Assembly (NCBI RefSeq): GCF_037154015.1
Contig: NZ_JBANRL010000001.1
Location: 1,550,001-1,614,000, forward strand
DNA: 64,000 nt
Direction of reading: 5' to 3'
DNA from: Altererythrobacter aquiaggeris
GTDB taxonomy: Bacteria; Pseudomonadota; Alphaproteobacteria; Sphingomonadales; Sphingomonadaceae
In this document: piece after piece, positions 36,287 to 44,586 of the stretch
How positions within the stretch are numbered: position 1 is the stretch's first letter
Layout: every line of letters begins with the position of its first letter
The notes under the pieces: generated by a model
What the model was told of the DNA's origin: nothing
Seen by the model: the letters and a program-made list of their open reading frames with translations, nothing else
Databases searched by the model: none
Position numbers and translations under genes: made by a program

Positions 36287-36811
36287 ATGGCGGGTGGAGC
36301 GGAAAAACTATCGGTTGCCAAGATAAGGGCTGCGAAGCCCCATGCTAAGAAATCCACCGCCAGCGGCAGCGGACCGCGATGGGCGAAGTATGGCGACGGT
36401 AAGGGCCTCTGGCTCTTGGTTGGGCCGACCGGGACGAAGCATTGGCGCTACATCTACACGATGAATAAGCGCACCCGGCACCTATCGTTGGGAGAGGTCG
36501 ATACCGGCGACATTGCGGCCAGCGTTGACGCGGCTAGGACCAAGGCCCGCGAATTTCGAGAGATGACCCGGTTGGGCATTGATCCGAAGATGAAGCTGGA
36601 AGCCGAGAAAGCCGAGCGGCGCGAAGCGATCCTTTCCGGGTTGGGCCAGCAACCGGCAAACCAAACCCAAACATTCCAGTTTCTGGCCGAGCGCTACATT
36701 GAGGTAAAGGAAGCCGACTGGGCCGATAAGACGGTGGCCAACTGGAAAGGCACCATGCGTGATTATGTCTGGCCCACCAGAATTTCGAAGCAGCACACGA
36801 TCCCGAAATGA
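36287..36811 (+). pseudogene. Truncated P4-type tyrosine integrase (N-terminal part only)
   Basis: 174 residues preceded by a strong aaggagg site. The N-terminal arm-binding DUF4102-like domain (LSVAKIRAAKPHAKK, YGDGKGLWLLVGPTGTKHW, LGEVDTGDIAASVDAARTKA) is intact. The start of the core-binding domain is present (FQFLAERYIEVKEADWADKT and VANWKGTMRDYVWP). After about residue 164 the sequence leaves the family and stops. The catalytic Arg-His-Arg-Tyr domain of a full protein of about 400 residues is missing, so it cannot recombine DNA. It might still bind arm sites. Confidence 0.88.
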
Positions 36812-36963
36812 AAACCTTGGCTGGGTTGCATGGCGAATGGGCTGCGTTCGATAATTATGATGCCGCTCGGCAATTCAGTGTCGATTTCATCTACCGCCTT
36901 TCAGGCGAAGGCAGTGCTAGCAAGGAAGACATTGCTGCCGCTCTCGACCTCAACAAAGATTGA
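36778..36963 (+). pseudogene. Unidentified gene fragment between integrase and capsid remnants
   Basis: In the frame one base after the integrase, 61 codons are open from the breakpoint to TGA 36961-36963. They include FEAAHDPEMKTLAGLHGEW, DNYDAARQFSVDFIYRL and SGEGSASKEDIAAALDLNK. The composition looks like real helical protein, unlike the alternative frames here. No start codon in good context exists, so it reads as the inner or C-terminal part of a gene fused at both ends by deletion. Family not recognised. Confidence 0.5.
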
Positions 36964-37537
36964 CGTAGGTTCGTGGCTCGTGAATTCGATCACCGCTGAA
37001 TTCAATCGTCAGGAAGGCATCGCCTTCATCGCTGGCGATGGGGTCAATAAGCCTTCCGGCCTGTTGACCTATATCGTGGGCGGAGTGAACGAGAACACCC
37101 ACCCCGGCGGGACGTTGGACGTCATCACCGAAGCCATTGCGGTCGATGCTCTCATCGACTTCATGTATGGCCTCGCAGCCCCCTACCGGCAGAATGCGAC
37201 TTGGCTCATGTCGAGCCTGACCGCTGCGGCCCTAACCCGGCTCAAGGATGCGGACGGAAACCTGATCTGGCGGGAAAGCCTCATCGTGGGCCAGCCCTCT
37301 ACCCTGCTGGGCCGTCCGGTCGAGATTGACGAAGCCATGCCAGGACCGGAAGCGGGCAACCTCGCTATCGCGCTGGGCGATTTCCGGGCTGGATTTTTGA
37401 TTAACGACCGCACCGGCGTTCGGGTCATGCGCGATCCCTTCACGGCTCGGCCTTTCGTGAATTTCTACTGTACCAAGCGTGTCGGCGCGGGCCTTCTCGA
37501 TCCGAACGCAATCCGCCTGCTTAAAATCCCGGTCTAA
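36945..37537 (+). pseudogene. HK97-type phage major capsid protein, C-terminal fragment
   Basis: Homology-like character begins at about IDVGSWLVNSITAEFNRQEG, the point where HK97 capsid proteins have D(I/V)xxWL...EFxxQEG. FIAGDGVNKPSGLL, TWLMSSLTAAALTRLKDADG, LLGRPVEIDEAMPG and IALGDFRAGFLINDRTGV follow, ending normally. The N-terminal scaffold and arm region (about 100-150 residues) is absent. An ATG at 36830 is in frame, but the peptide before residue 43 lacks capsid character. It cannot form a capsid; only the central and C-terminal fold is left. Confidence 0.85.
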
Positions 37538-37569
37538 TTCCACCGAGGATTGGTGAGAGAGCCAATATG

Positions 37570-37609
37570 AGGGGCCGGACAGCACTAGACCGCTGTCCGG
37601 CCTCTTTTT
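37570..37609 (+). terminator. Rho-independent terminator after the capsid remnant
   Basis: aggggccggacagc (37570-37583) pairs with gctgtccggcctct (37591-37604), a 14-bp stem with one G-U, followed by a tttttg tract. It isolates the two downstream cargo genes from phage-derived transcription. Confidence 0.9.
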
Positions 37610-37667
37610 GTGGCAACTCATTGCGCTGATCTATTGCCCAAGTTCTTATCTCTCGCTAACTGAAATT

Positions 37668-38150
37668 ATGGGGCAATCCAATCCGATCTCGCATTACGGC
37701 GGGCCACTTATCGCTGTGGTCCTTGGATGGGCCACAATTTTTGGGCTTGTCCTTGCGCTTGTCGGCAATAGCATAAGTAATTGGCTTATGGTGCTTTACC
37801 CTCACTGGGTCGCAATTACTTACCTTGTTTGGTTGGCGATGGATTTTCGTACCAATGCATTCTCAAGTCCACCTGTTAGATCCGTGAGGCTTGATGAAGG
37901 ACTTCTGATTGTCGGCCATCGCGATTGGCTAGGTATTTCCGTTGCCGTTCTGATCTACAAGCAAGATGGTGAATTTGAACGCCTCATCTGTGCTGGGGAG
38001 GTCATAAACGTCCAAAAGAATGGTCTTGTGCAAATTGCATTGAGAAGTTCTGGACTAGACGAAACAGAGATCGCAAATGTTCGTGCGAAGCTGAGCGATG
38101 GCGAAAACGGCACACTGATAATCAAGCCTGGTCAGGCGCAGGAGAGTTAA
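37668..38150 (+). CDS. Element cargo protein A: two-helix membrane protein with a C-terminal beta-rich domain
   Basis: 160 residues from ATG 37668; TTG 37608 is in frame but lies in the terminator tract. Two transmembrane helices (about 12-32, LIAVVLGWATIFGLVLALV; about 38-58, NWLMVLYPHWVAITYLVWLA) form a hairpin. The cytoplasmic or periplasmic part of about 95 residues is strand-rich: VRSVRLDEGLLIVGHRDWLG, VAVLIYKQDGEFERLICAG and GEVINVQKNGLVQIALRSSG. The phrase LIY...GE...G.V resembles the domain of the next protein, suggesting related folds. NfeD-like membrane proteins have a similar layout, but no family is assigned. One base separates its stop from the next start. Confidence 0.75.
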   Translation: MGQSNPISHYGGPLIAVVLGWATIFGLVLALVGNSISNWLMVLYPHWVAITYLVWLAMDFRTNAFSSPPVRSVRLDEGLLIVGHRDWLGISVAVLIYKQDGEFERLICAGEVINVQKNGLVQIALRSSGLDETEIANVRAKLSDGENGTLIIKPGQAQES

Positions 38151-38151
38151 G

Positions 38152-38535
38152 GTGAGTGATACACTGCCACGGGTGGTTAAGGTTATCGATGACTCAACAG
38201 TGGTCATAAATCGCGGAACACGTGAAGGTCTAAAGCTGGGCGAAAAGTTCCTGATCTATGGCGAAGGCGGCGAAATCGTTGATCCAGATACCGGCGAAGA
38301 TTTGGGCATGATCGAGTTGGTCCGTGGCTTGGTCAAAATCACCCATCTGCAGGAAAAACTCGCAACTGCGCGATCTATTGAAACGTCAATCATTCCGGCT
38401 CGCACTCGAAAGATTAATCGTGAGCCTTGGCAATCTCCTCTCTTCGGAAAAACGGAAGAGATAATTGAAGATGCCAGAAGGATCGATGAACCTTTGAATT
38501 ACCCAGAGGTCAACGATTTCGCCCGACCTGCATAA
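38152..38535 (+). CDS. Element cargo protein B: small soluble FlgT-C-like beta-domain protein
   Basis: 127 residues starting at GTG 38152 after the site caggagag. The first 85 residues form a compact strand-rich domain: VVKVIDDSTVVINRGTREGL, then KLGEKFLIYGEGGEIVDPDT, then TGEDLGMIELVRGLVKITH. This pattern (INxGxxxGxKxGxxFxVY, DPxTGExLG) is the one seen in FlgT C-terminal-type domains and small uncharacterised relatives. The C-terminal 40 residues look extended and charged. No flagellar gene is nearby. It is almost certainly coexpressed with protein A and may bind its similar domain. Function unknown. Confidence 0.75.
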   Translation: MSDTLPRVVKVIDDSTVVINRGTREGLKLGEKFLIYGEGGEIVDPDTGEDLGMIELVRGLVKITHLQEKLATARSIETSIIPARTRKINREPWQSPLFGKTEEIIEDARRIDEPLNYPEVNDFARPA

Positions 38536-38575
38536 ACTTAGGGTCGCTTCTCGACGGCAGATTTAAAGAAATATC

Positions 38576-38597
38576 AGTATCCGAAACGGTATCCGAT
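38576..38597. repeat. Right-end GTATCC repeats (candidate integrase arm sites)
   Basis: agtatccg at 38576-38583 and ggtatccgat at 38588-38597, direct repeats 12 bases apart. They match the copies near the left end of the element. Confidence 0.55.
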
Positions 38598-38644
38598 GCG
38601 GCCGCCACATCGCAAAAACCCTAGTTTCCTGTGGCTTCGGGCTT

Positions 38645-38667
38645 CAACTCGGGGAGCCACTTTTTCA
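38645..38667. repeat. attR direct repeat
   Basis: Second copy of the tRNA-Asn 3' end plus cttttttca-like tail, 22 of 23 identical to attL. Its last three bases are also the stop codon of the TSUP gene on the minus strand, so that gene was left intact by the insertion. Confidence 0.9.
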
Positions 38668-39444
38668 GACAAGCCCGAGCAATAGCTGCGCGCCGACCCA
38701 GATGGTCAGCGCGGCGGTTAGCCAGCGGATGGCATTTTGCGGCAAAAACCTGACGGCCATCAGGCTGCCGATCTGTCCGCCGATAATAACTGCAAATAAC
38801 AGCGGCAAACCGCCGCTCAGCGCGGCGCCGAACATCTCGGGTCCACGCTTCGCCAGTTGGCCGGCAAGGCCAAACAGCGAATTGACCAGAATGAACAGGC
38901 TGGCGGTTGCCGCAATTGCGCGCGCTGAATTCCATCTCGCGAGATGAAGCAGCGGCGCCAGAAAAATGCCGCCCCCGATGCCGGCCAGCCCCGCCAGATA
39001 GCCAAGCGGAGCAGCGACAAACGGCGCGAAACGTGCCATGGCCGTGGGTCGCGTATTATCCCCTGAAATGCGCGGCAGCAGCAATGTCAGCCCCGTAAAA
39101 ACCAGACTGGCGCCGAGAATGCCGAAAAATGCGTCGCGCCCGATGGGAGTCAACCCGCCCAGAAATGCCATCGGCGCAGCTATCGCGGTAAGCACCAGAG
39201 CGCCGCGCCATGGTGTCACGCCCGCCTTGGCAAAACGCCAGCTGCCGCCCGCCACGACCAGTATATTGCAAGCCAGCGACAATATCGGCAGCAACCGGTA
39301 ATCGAGACCCGATAAAGCAAGCAGCGCACTATATGTGGAGCCTCCTCCGAAACCGACTGAAGCGTAGAGTATGGCTACGACCATAAATGCGGCAGCTAGG
39401 ATCGGCACCCAAGCGCGGTAGCCGCACACGGGCGGGCAGAGCAA
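38665..39444 (-). CDS. TSUP (TauE/SafE) family permease
   Basis: 259 residues with about eight membrane helices. The family repeat signatures are ILYASVGFGGGSTYSALL in the first half and YLAGLAGIGGGIFLAPLL in the second. Members export sulfite, sulfonates or related organosulfur anions; the substrate here is unknown. The longest frame starts at TTG 39444. ATG 39384 (MVVAILYAS) would cut into the first helix. The stop codon lies in attR, so before integration its 3' end converged on tRNA-Asn. Confidence 0.88.
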   Translation of the reverse strand: MLCPPVCGYRAWVPILAAAFMVVAILYASVGFGGGSTYSALLALSGLDYRLLPILSLACNILVVAGGSWRFAKAGVTPWRGALVLTAIAAPMAFLGGLTPIGRDAFFGILGASLVFTGLTLLLPRISGDNTRPTAMARFAPFVAAPLGYLAGLAGIGGGIFLAPLLHLARWNSARAIAATASLFILVNSLFGLAGQLAKRGPEMFGAALSGGLPLLFAVIIGGQIGSLMAVRFLPQNAIRWLTAALTIWVGAQLLLGLV

Positions 39445-39508
39445 GGCGCGTTGCAGCTGACGGGGCTGTGGTGCACAAGCGAGCTACCTTGTTTATGGAG
39501 GTGCGGAA

Positions 39509-40138
39509 TTGCCCCAAGCTGATCTGAAATTGCCTGACGGTTGTCACCCTGCGGCAATCCGCGACTCGCGCCAGATAGGCAGCATCACCGCTGACGCGTT
39601 TCGCCATGATCCCTTCAACACATGGCTGTTTGGCCGGTTCGGTGCGATGAACGCGGCTTTCAGAACGCTGGCAAGGCATGTGTATGTGCCGCGCGGCGTA
39701 TCTTACCGGCTGGCAGATGAAGCGGCTGCCATGTGGATGATGCCGGGCGGCGATATTGATTTGCCCGGCCGCATTTTGCCCCTGCTGGCGCTCAATCTGA
39801 AGCTGCGCGGAAGCGCCGGCGTGATGGGCCGGATCGAGGCAACAACACAGGCAATGAAAACAAACCACCCGGCCAAACCGCATGCCTATCTGTTCACCAT
39901 CGGTGTCCGCGCCGGCTCGCGGGGCAAAGGCCTCGGCCGTGTTTTGATGCGGCCGATGCTCGATCATCTCGACCGCGCAAGCATCCCCGCCTATCTGGAA
40001 AATTCGAACCCCGACAATACGCGGTTCTACCGCTCGTTCGGATTCGAACACCGCAAGCTGATTTACGCAGCAGACGGTGCACCGCCGCTCGAAGCGATGT
40101 GGCGCGAGCCGCAAGGCTTCGAGCGGCCGAGCGGTTAG
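39509..40138 (+). CDS. GNAT-family N-acetyltransferase
   Basis: 209 residues starting at TTG 39509, preceded by ggagg at 39497-39501. The acetyl-CoA binding signature is [20 protein letters not shown] (R/QxxGxG/A as RGKGLG). The C-terminal half has [20 protein letters not shown], the NxxxxxFYxxxGF end of the fold. Substrate unknown. Its stop shares four bases with the secA stop on the other strand. Confidence 0.88.
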   Translation: MPQADLKLPDGCHPAAIRDSRQIGSITADAFRHDPFNTWLFGRFGAMNAAFRTLARHVYVPRGVSYRLADEAAAMWMMPGGDIDLPGRILPLLALNLKLRGSAGVMGRIEATTQAMKTNHPAKPHAYLFTIGVRAGSRGKGLGRVLMRPMLDHLDRASIPAYLENSNPDNTRFYRSFGFEHRKLIYAADGAPPLEAMWREPQGFERPSG

Positions 40139-42897
40139 ACGGCTTCGGTTCTGGTGCCGATGGAACCGTGGCAATGCTTGTATTTGTTTCCCGAACCGCA
40201 GGGACACTGGGCATTGCGTGCGATATTCAGCCCGGCATAGGGATTATCGGTTGCTGCACCGCCCGGACCAACCGCTGCCCGCGGCGAACCCGCTAATGAT
40301 CCGAACATCGCCTCACGCGTGGCCGACCCGTCACCATCATTGGAATTTTCAATTCCGGTCAACGGATCAATGTGTCCGGTCAGGAAGTCCGGCAAATCCG
40401 GCAAGTCCTGAACCGGCGGCGCCATCCGTAACTCGCTCTTGAGTAGGATGCGGGTCACATCTTCGCGAATAATCTCGAGCATCCGCTCGAACAGGCCGAA
40501 AGCTTCCTGCTTATATTCATTGATCGGCTGTTTCTGCGCATATGCGCGCAGGAAGACCACCTGCCGCAGCGCGTCGAGCGTGGCGAGATGTTCTTTCCAA
40601 TGGAAATCCAGCCGTTCAAGCAGAACGCTTTTCTCGACCTGTTTCCACGTGTTGCCTTCGGTATTGGCAATCTTCTTGTCCATTTTACCATCGGCTTCGC
40701 TACGAATACGCTCTTCGATGATTTCGGGCTCCAGCGCCTCTTCATCCATCCATTTATCGATTGGCGGGGTCAGCCCGAGCACATCTTCGAGCCGTTCTTT
40801 CAAACCGCCGATATTCCATTGTTCGGGGTAGGAACCGGGCGGGCAGGCTTCGCCAACCAGCGCATTGATGGTGTCATGCCGCATGTCGATGACCACATCG
40901 TCAACTGCTTCGCTGTCCATGATTTCAGCGCGCTGTTCGTACACGACCTTGCGCTGGTCATTCATCACATCATCATATTCCACGACCTGCTTACGCACAT
41001 CATAGTTGCGTGCTTCGACCTTTTTCTGCGCGGTTTCGATCGCCTTGCTCAGCCATTTCGAGCCAATCGCCTCGCCGTCTTCGAGATTGGAATTCATCAT
41101 TTTGGAAAACAACGTATCGGGGCCGAAAATCCGCAACAAATCGTCTTCCAGGCAAAGGTAGAACCGCGACAGGCCGGGGTCACCCTGCCGCCCGGAACGG
41201 CCACGCAACTGGTTATCGATCCGGCGGCTTTCATGACGTTCTGTGCCCAGCACAAACAGGCCGCCCGCAGCGATGACTTTCTGCCGTTCGGCTTCGACTT
41301 CTTCCTTGATCTTGGCGACTGCTCGATCGCGCTCGGGCCCGTCGGCCATCTCGCCCAGTTCGTCCTCTATGCGGAATTCGACATTACCGCCCAACTGGAT
41401 GTCCGTTCCGCGGCCAGCCATATTGGTGGCAATCGTAACTGCGCCCATTCGTCCCGCCTGCGCGACGATGCGCGCTTCGCTTTCGTGGAACCGCGCGTTG
41501 AGCACTGCGTGTTCGACACCTTCGGCCTTGAGAAATTCGGATAGCAATTCGGACTTTTCGATCGACACCGTGCCGACCAGCACGGGCTGGCCGGATTCGT
41601 TCTTCTCGGCAATCGCTTTGGCGATGGCCTGGAACTTGTCCTGAGTGTTCTTGTAAAATTCGTCATCCTCATCGATCCGCAGAACTTCGACGTTGGTGGG
41701 GATCGTGACGACATTCATCTTGTAAATTTCGAAAAATTCTGCCGCTTCGGTTGCCGCAGTGCCGGTCATTCCCGAAAGTTTGGGATACATCCGGAAGTAG
41801 TTCTGGAAGGTTATCGAGGCCATGGTCTGGTTTTCCGGCTCGATCTTGGCGCCCTCTTTTGCCTCGACCGCCTGATGCAGACCGTTTGACCAGCGGCGGC
41901 CATCCATCATCCGCCCGGTGAATTCATCGATGATGACGATCTTGTCATCCTTCACGATGTAATCGGTGTCCCGCTTAAACATGATATTCGCCTTGAGCGC
42001 CTGATCAAGGTGATGGACGACCTGCGTGTTCTCGACATCGTAAAGATTTTCGGTTTCCAGAAGACCCGATTCGATCAACATCTGCTCGATCTTTTCGGCA
42101 CCGTCTTCGGTCCACTGGATGTTCTTGGTTTTCTCGTCCGCTTCATACATGTCAGGATCGATTTTTTTCACGATCTCGTCGATCAAGACATACAGATCGG
42201 TCTTGTCTTCGGTCGGACCGGAAATGATCAGCGGCGTGCGCGCCTCGTCGATCAGGATCGAATCGACTTCATCGACGATTGCGAAGTTAAACGGACGCTG
42301 GACCATCTGGCTGCGCTCGTGCTTCATATTGTCGCGCAGATAATCAAACCCGAATTCGTTGTTCGTGCCGTAGGTAATGTCTGCGGCGTAAGCCTCGCGG
42401 CGCTGTTGTTCACCGATATTGGGGATAATCACACCGACCGACAGGCCAAGCCATGTGTAAAGCTGGCCCATCCATTCCGCATCTCGGCTGGCAAGATAAT
42501 CGTTTACCGTTACGACATGCACACCCTTGCCTTCGATAGCGTTGAGATAGGTTGCCAGCGTTGCCACCAGCGTCTTGCCCTCGCCCGTCCGCATTTCGGC
42601 GATTTCACCGCGGTGGAGCACAATGCCGCCGACCATCTGGACATCGAAGTGCCGCATACCCAGCACGCGCTTGGAAGCTTCGCGGACAGTTGCAAAGGCT
42701 TCGGGCAGGATGTCATCCAGCTTTTTGCCATCAGCCATCTGCTGACGGAACTTGACCGTTTGACCCTTCAGTTCTGCATCGGAGAAGTCAGCAAGCTGTT
42801 CCTCCAATGCGTTGATTTGAAATACGATTTTATCCAACGATTTGACGTAACGATCGTTGGCCGAACCAAAGAATTTTTTGCTGATAGCGCCGAGCAT
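40135..42897 (-). CDS. secA: Preprotein translocase ATPase SecA
   Basis: 920 residues. SecA drives protein export through SecYEG. Walker A is [13 protein letters not shown], followed by the DEVD-like [20 protein letters not shown]. The phrases [16 protein letters not shown] and [14 protein letters not shown] mark the second nucleotide domain. The C-terminus carries the zinc motif [14 protein letters not shown] that binds SecB and lipids. Upstream 42898-42987 should hold the promoter. Confidence 0.97.
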   Translation of the reverse strand: MLGAISKKFFGSANDRYVKSLDKIVFQINALEEQLADFSDAELKGQTVKFRQQMADGKKLDDILPEAFATVREASKRVLGMRHFDVQMVGGIVLHRGEIAEMRTGEGKTLVATLATYLNAIEGKGVHVVTVNDYLASRDAEWMGQLYTWLGLSVGVIIPNIGEQQRREAYAADITYGTNNEFGFDYLRDNMKHERSQMVQRPFNFAIVDEVDSILIDEARTPLIISGPTEDKTDLYVLIDEIVKKIDPDMYEADEKTKNIQWTEDGAEKIEQMLIESGLLETENLYDVENTQVVHHLDQALKANIMFKRDTDYIVKDDKIVIIDEFTGRMMDGRRWSNGLHQAVEAKEGAKIEPENQTMASITFQNYFRMYPKLSGMTGTAATEAAEFFEIYKMNVVTIPTNVEVLRIDEDDEFYKNTQDKFQAIAKAIAEKNESGQPVLVGTVSIEKSELLSEFLKAEGVEHAVLNARFHESEARIVAQAGRMGAVTIATNMAGRGTDIQLGGNVEFRIEDELGEMADGPERDRAVAKIKEEVEAERQKVIAAGGLFVLGTERHESRRIDNQLRGRSGRQGDPGLSRFYLCLEDDLLRIFGPDTLFSKMMNSNLEDGEAIGSKWLSKAIETAQKKVEARNYDVRKQVVEYDDVMNDQRKVVYEQRAEIMDSEAVDDVVIDMRHDTINALVGEACPPGSYPEQWNIGGLKERLEDVLGLTPPIDKWMDEEALEPEIIEERIRSEADGKMDKKIANTEGNTWKQVEKSVLLERLDFHWKEHLATLDALRQVVFLRAYAQKQPINEYKQEAFGLFERMLEIIREDVTRILLKSELRMAPPVQDLPDLPDFLTGHIDPLTGIENSNDGDGSATREAMFGSLAGSPRAAVGPGGAATDNPYAGLNIARNAQCPCGSGNKYKHCHGSIGTRTEAV

Positions 42898-42987
42898 GGG
42901 GCGGATTCCTGTATCTGAAAAATGAAAGAGGCTACCGGGCGCGGTGCGCCGAGTTGCTAAGATTAGATGCGGATGGCCGGGCGGCGC

Positions 42988-43254
42988 CTAATCGCGCGCG
43001 CGGTCGATACCGTAATATACCGTCACGACCTGGGCTGGCCGCAACTGGATATGCCAACCGGCATCGACCGCGATTTCGATCTGGAAACCGGATGATGCAG
43101 TGGTCTTGAATGATTGGCCGACAGCCGTGCCGCAGGTTTCAAACTGGACGCCAAGTTCCAGCCGTTCACCGATATTTTCCACCGCATGCGCAGGCGCGCC
43201 AAGCGCGGCAAGACCCGTGATTAGGGCAAAAGCGGTGAAAAAGCGACGTAACAT
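42988..43254 (-). CDS. Small exported protein of unknown function
   Basis: 88 residues with a signal peptide (MLRRFFTAFALITGLAALGA, cleavage after AHA). The mature part of about 65 residues is strand-rich with one Cys (VQFETCGTAVGQ). The stretch FQIEIAVDAGWHIQLRPAQV repeats strand-turn patterns. It lies upstream of secA on the same strand (90 bases apart), divergent from argJ. Family not recognised. Confidence 0.65.
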   Translation of the reverse strand: MLRRFFTAFALITGLAALGAPAHAVENIGERLELGVQFETCGTAVGQSFKTTASSGFQIEIAVDAGWHIQLRPAQVVTVYYGIDRARD

Positions 43255-43359
43255 TGCAGGTCCAGATAGGGATTTCGTGCGGTTTCGTCCAGTGATCTAG
43301 CACAAGATGCATTACAAACCGTTCTTGTCGCAGATTGTGCCTGCCTCTATCGCCCCACT

Positions 43360-44586
43360 ATGGATCTCACCCGCTCTCCTCTCGCCCGCCCGTTTCCCGA
43401 TATGCCCGATATTGCAGGTGCAACGCCGCGTGTGGTCCGGGCAGGTTACAAGAATTGGGACCGCGCCGATCTCACTTATGTCGAACTGGCCGAAGGGACC
43501 GCGGTTGCGGGTCTGTTTACGCAAAATATCTGCTCATCGACAGAAGTCGATATGGGGCGTGCACAGATCAAGGCCGGGCGCGCACGTGCGCTGGTGGTCA
43601 ACGCCGGCAATGCCAACGCTTTCACCGGTTATCGCGGGCGCGAAGCGGTGGAACAGATAATGGGTCAGGTAAGCGCAGCACTGGGCTGTCCGGCGGATGA
43701 GGTGTTTGTCTCCTCAACCGGAGTAATCGGCGTACCTCTGCCCAAGGATATCGCCAGCCAAGGCGTGGCTAAGGCGCTGTCTGCGGAGCCGTGTTCATGG
43801 GAACAGGCTGCTGCAACTATCGGAACTACCGACACATTTACCAAGGGCGCGCGCACATCGGCGATGATCGGCGATACGCGGGCCGAACTGGTCGGCATTA
43901 TCAAGGGCAGCGGCATGATCGCGCCCGATATGGCGACGATGCTGGGATATATCTTCACCGACGCGGCGATTGACCCGGCTTTCTTGCAGGAATTGCTTAG
44001 CGCCGCGAATGCGCCGACATTCGGCTCGATCACCGTCGACAGCGATACGTCAACCAGCGACACCGTGCTCGCCTTTGCGACGGGTAAAGCGGGCAACGCG
44101 CCGTTGACCGGATTTACCGATGCGGGCGCGGATGCCTTCGCTGCTGCGCTGGCGGATATGTGCCGCCAGCTTGCCCATCTGGTAATCCGCGACGGCGAAG
44201 GCGCGCAGAAATTCATTGAAATTGCGGTCACGGGCGCCCGGTCAGACGACAGCGCGCGCCGAATCGGTCTTGCAGTGGCCAATTCGCCGCTGGTCAAAAC
44301 AGCCATAGCGGGCGGCGATGCCAATTGGGGCCGCGTGGTGATGGCAGTGGGGAAAGCGGGCGAACCCGCGGACCGGGACAGCCTGTCCATCGGCTTTGGC
44401 GGCATCTGGGCAGCGCGTGAAGGCCTGCCGCTGGTCGATTATGATGAAGCACCGGTCGCCCTTCATCTGGCGGGCAGCGAAGTCGATATCCAGGTCGATC
44501 TGGGGATAGGCGATGGCCGCGCAACCGTTTGGACCTGCGACCTGACGCATGGCTATATCGATATAAATGCGGATTATCGCAGCTGA
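43360..44586 (+). CDS. argJ: Bifunctional glutamate N-acetyltransferase / amino-acid acetyltransferase (ArgJ)
   Basis: 408 residues. ArgJ recycles the acetyl group between acetylornithine and glutamate in arginine synthesis, and bifunctional forms also use acetyl-CoA. The self-cleavage site is visible as GSGMIAPDMATMLGYIFTD, the Thr after MA becoming the nucleophile. Other motifs are VNAGNANAFTG and GDANWGRVVMAVGKAG. Whether it is mono- or bifunctional cannot be fixed from sequence here. Its stop overlaps the next start by one base (TGATG). Confidence 0.94.
   Translation: MDLTRSPLARPFPDMPDIAGATPRVVRAGYKNWDRADLTYVELAEGTAVAGLFTQNICSSTEVDMGRAQIKAGRARALVVNAGNANAFTGYRGREAVEQIMGQVSAALGCPADEVFVSSTGVIGVPLPKDIASQGVAKALSAEPCSWEQAAATIGTTDTFTKGARTSAMIGDTRAELVGIIKGSGMIAPDMATMLGYIFTDAAIDPAFLQELLSAANAPTFGSITVDSDTSTSDTVLAFATGKAGNAPLTGFTDAGADAFAAALADMCRQLAHLVIRDGEGAQKFIEIAVTGARSDDSARRIGLAVANSPLVKTAIAGGDANWGRVVMAVGKAGEPADRDSLSIGFGGIWAAREGLPLVDYDEAPVALHLAGSEVDIQVDLGIGDGRATVWTCDLTHGYIDINADYRS

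Larger units (their letters stand above)
36107..38659. mobile_element. Decayed integrative element at tRNA-Asn (about 2.55 kb)
   Basis: The segment is framed by direct repeats of the tRNA-Asn 3' end. An integrase fragment begins 180 bases inside the left end, as expected for tRNA-targeting P4-type elements. A truncated integrase, an unassigned fragment, a truncated HK97 capsid gene and two intact small genes follow. Base composition drops: a 60-base sample at 38161-38220 has 29 G/C, against 38 in a host sample at 26281-26340. With no complete integrase the element cannot excise by itself. It appears to be the remnant of a prophage or satellite after internal deletions. Confidence 0.88.

Noticed and set aside
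36830-36950. N-terminal part of the 36830-37537 frame as genuine capsid protein
   Set aside because: The first 42 codons show no capsid character, and a different frame looks coding over the same bases. The capsid remnant is therefore started near 36945.
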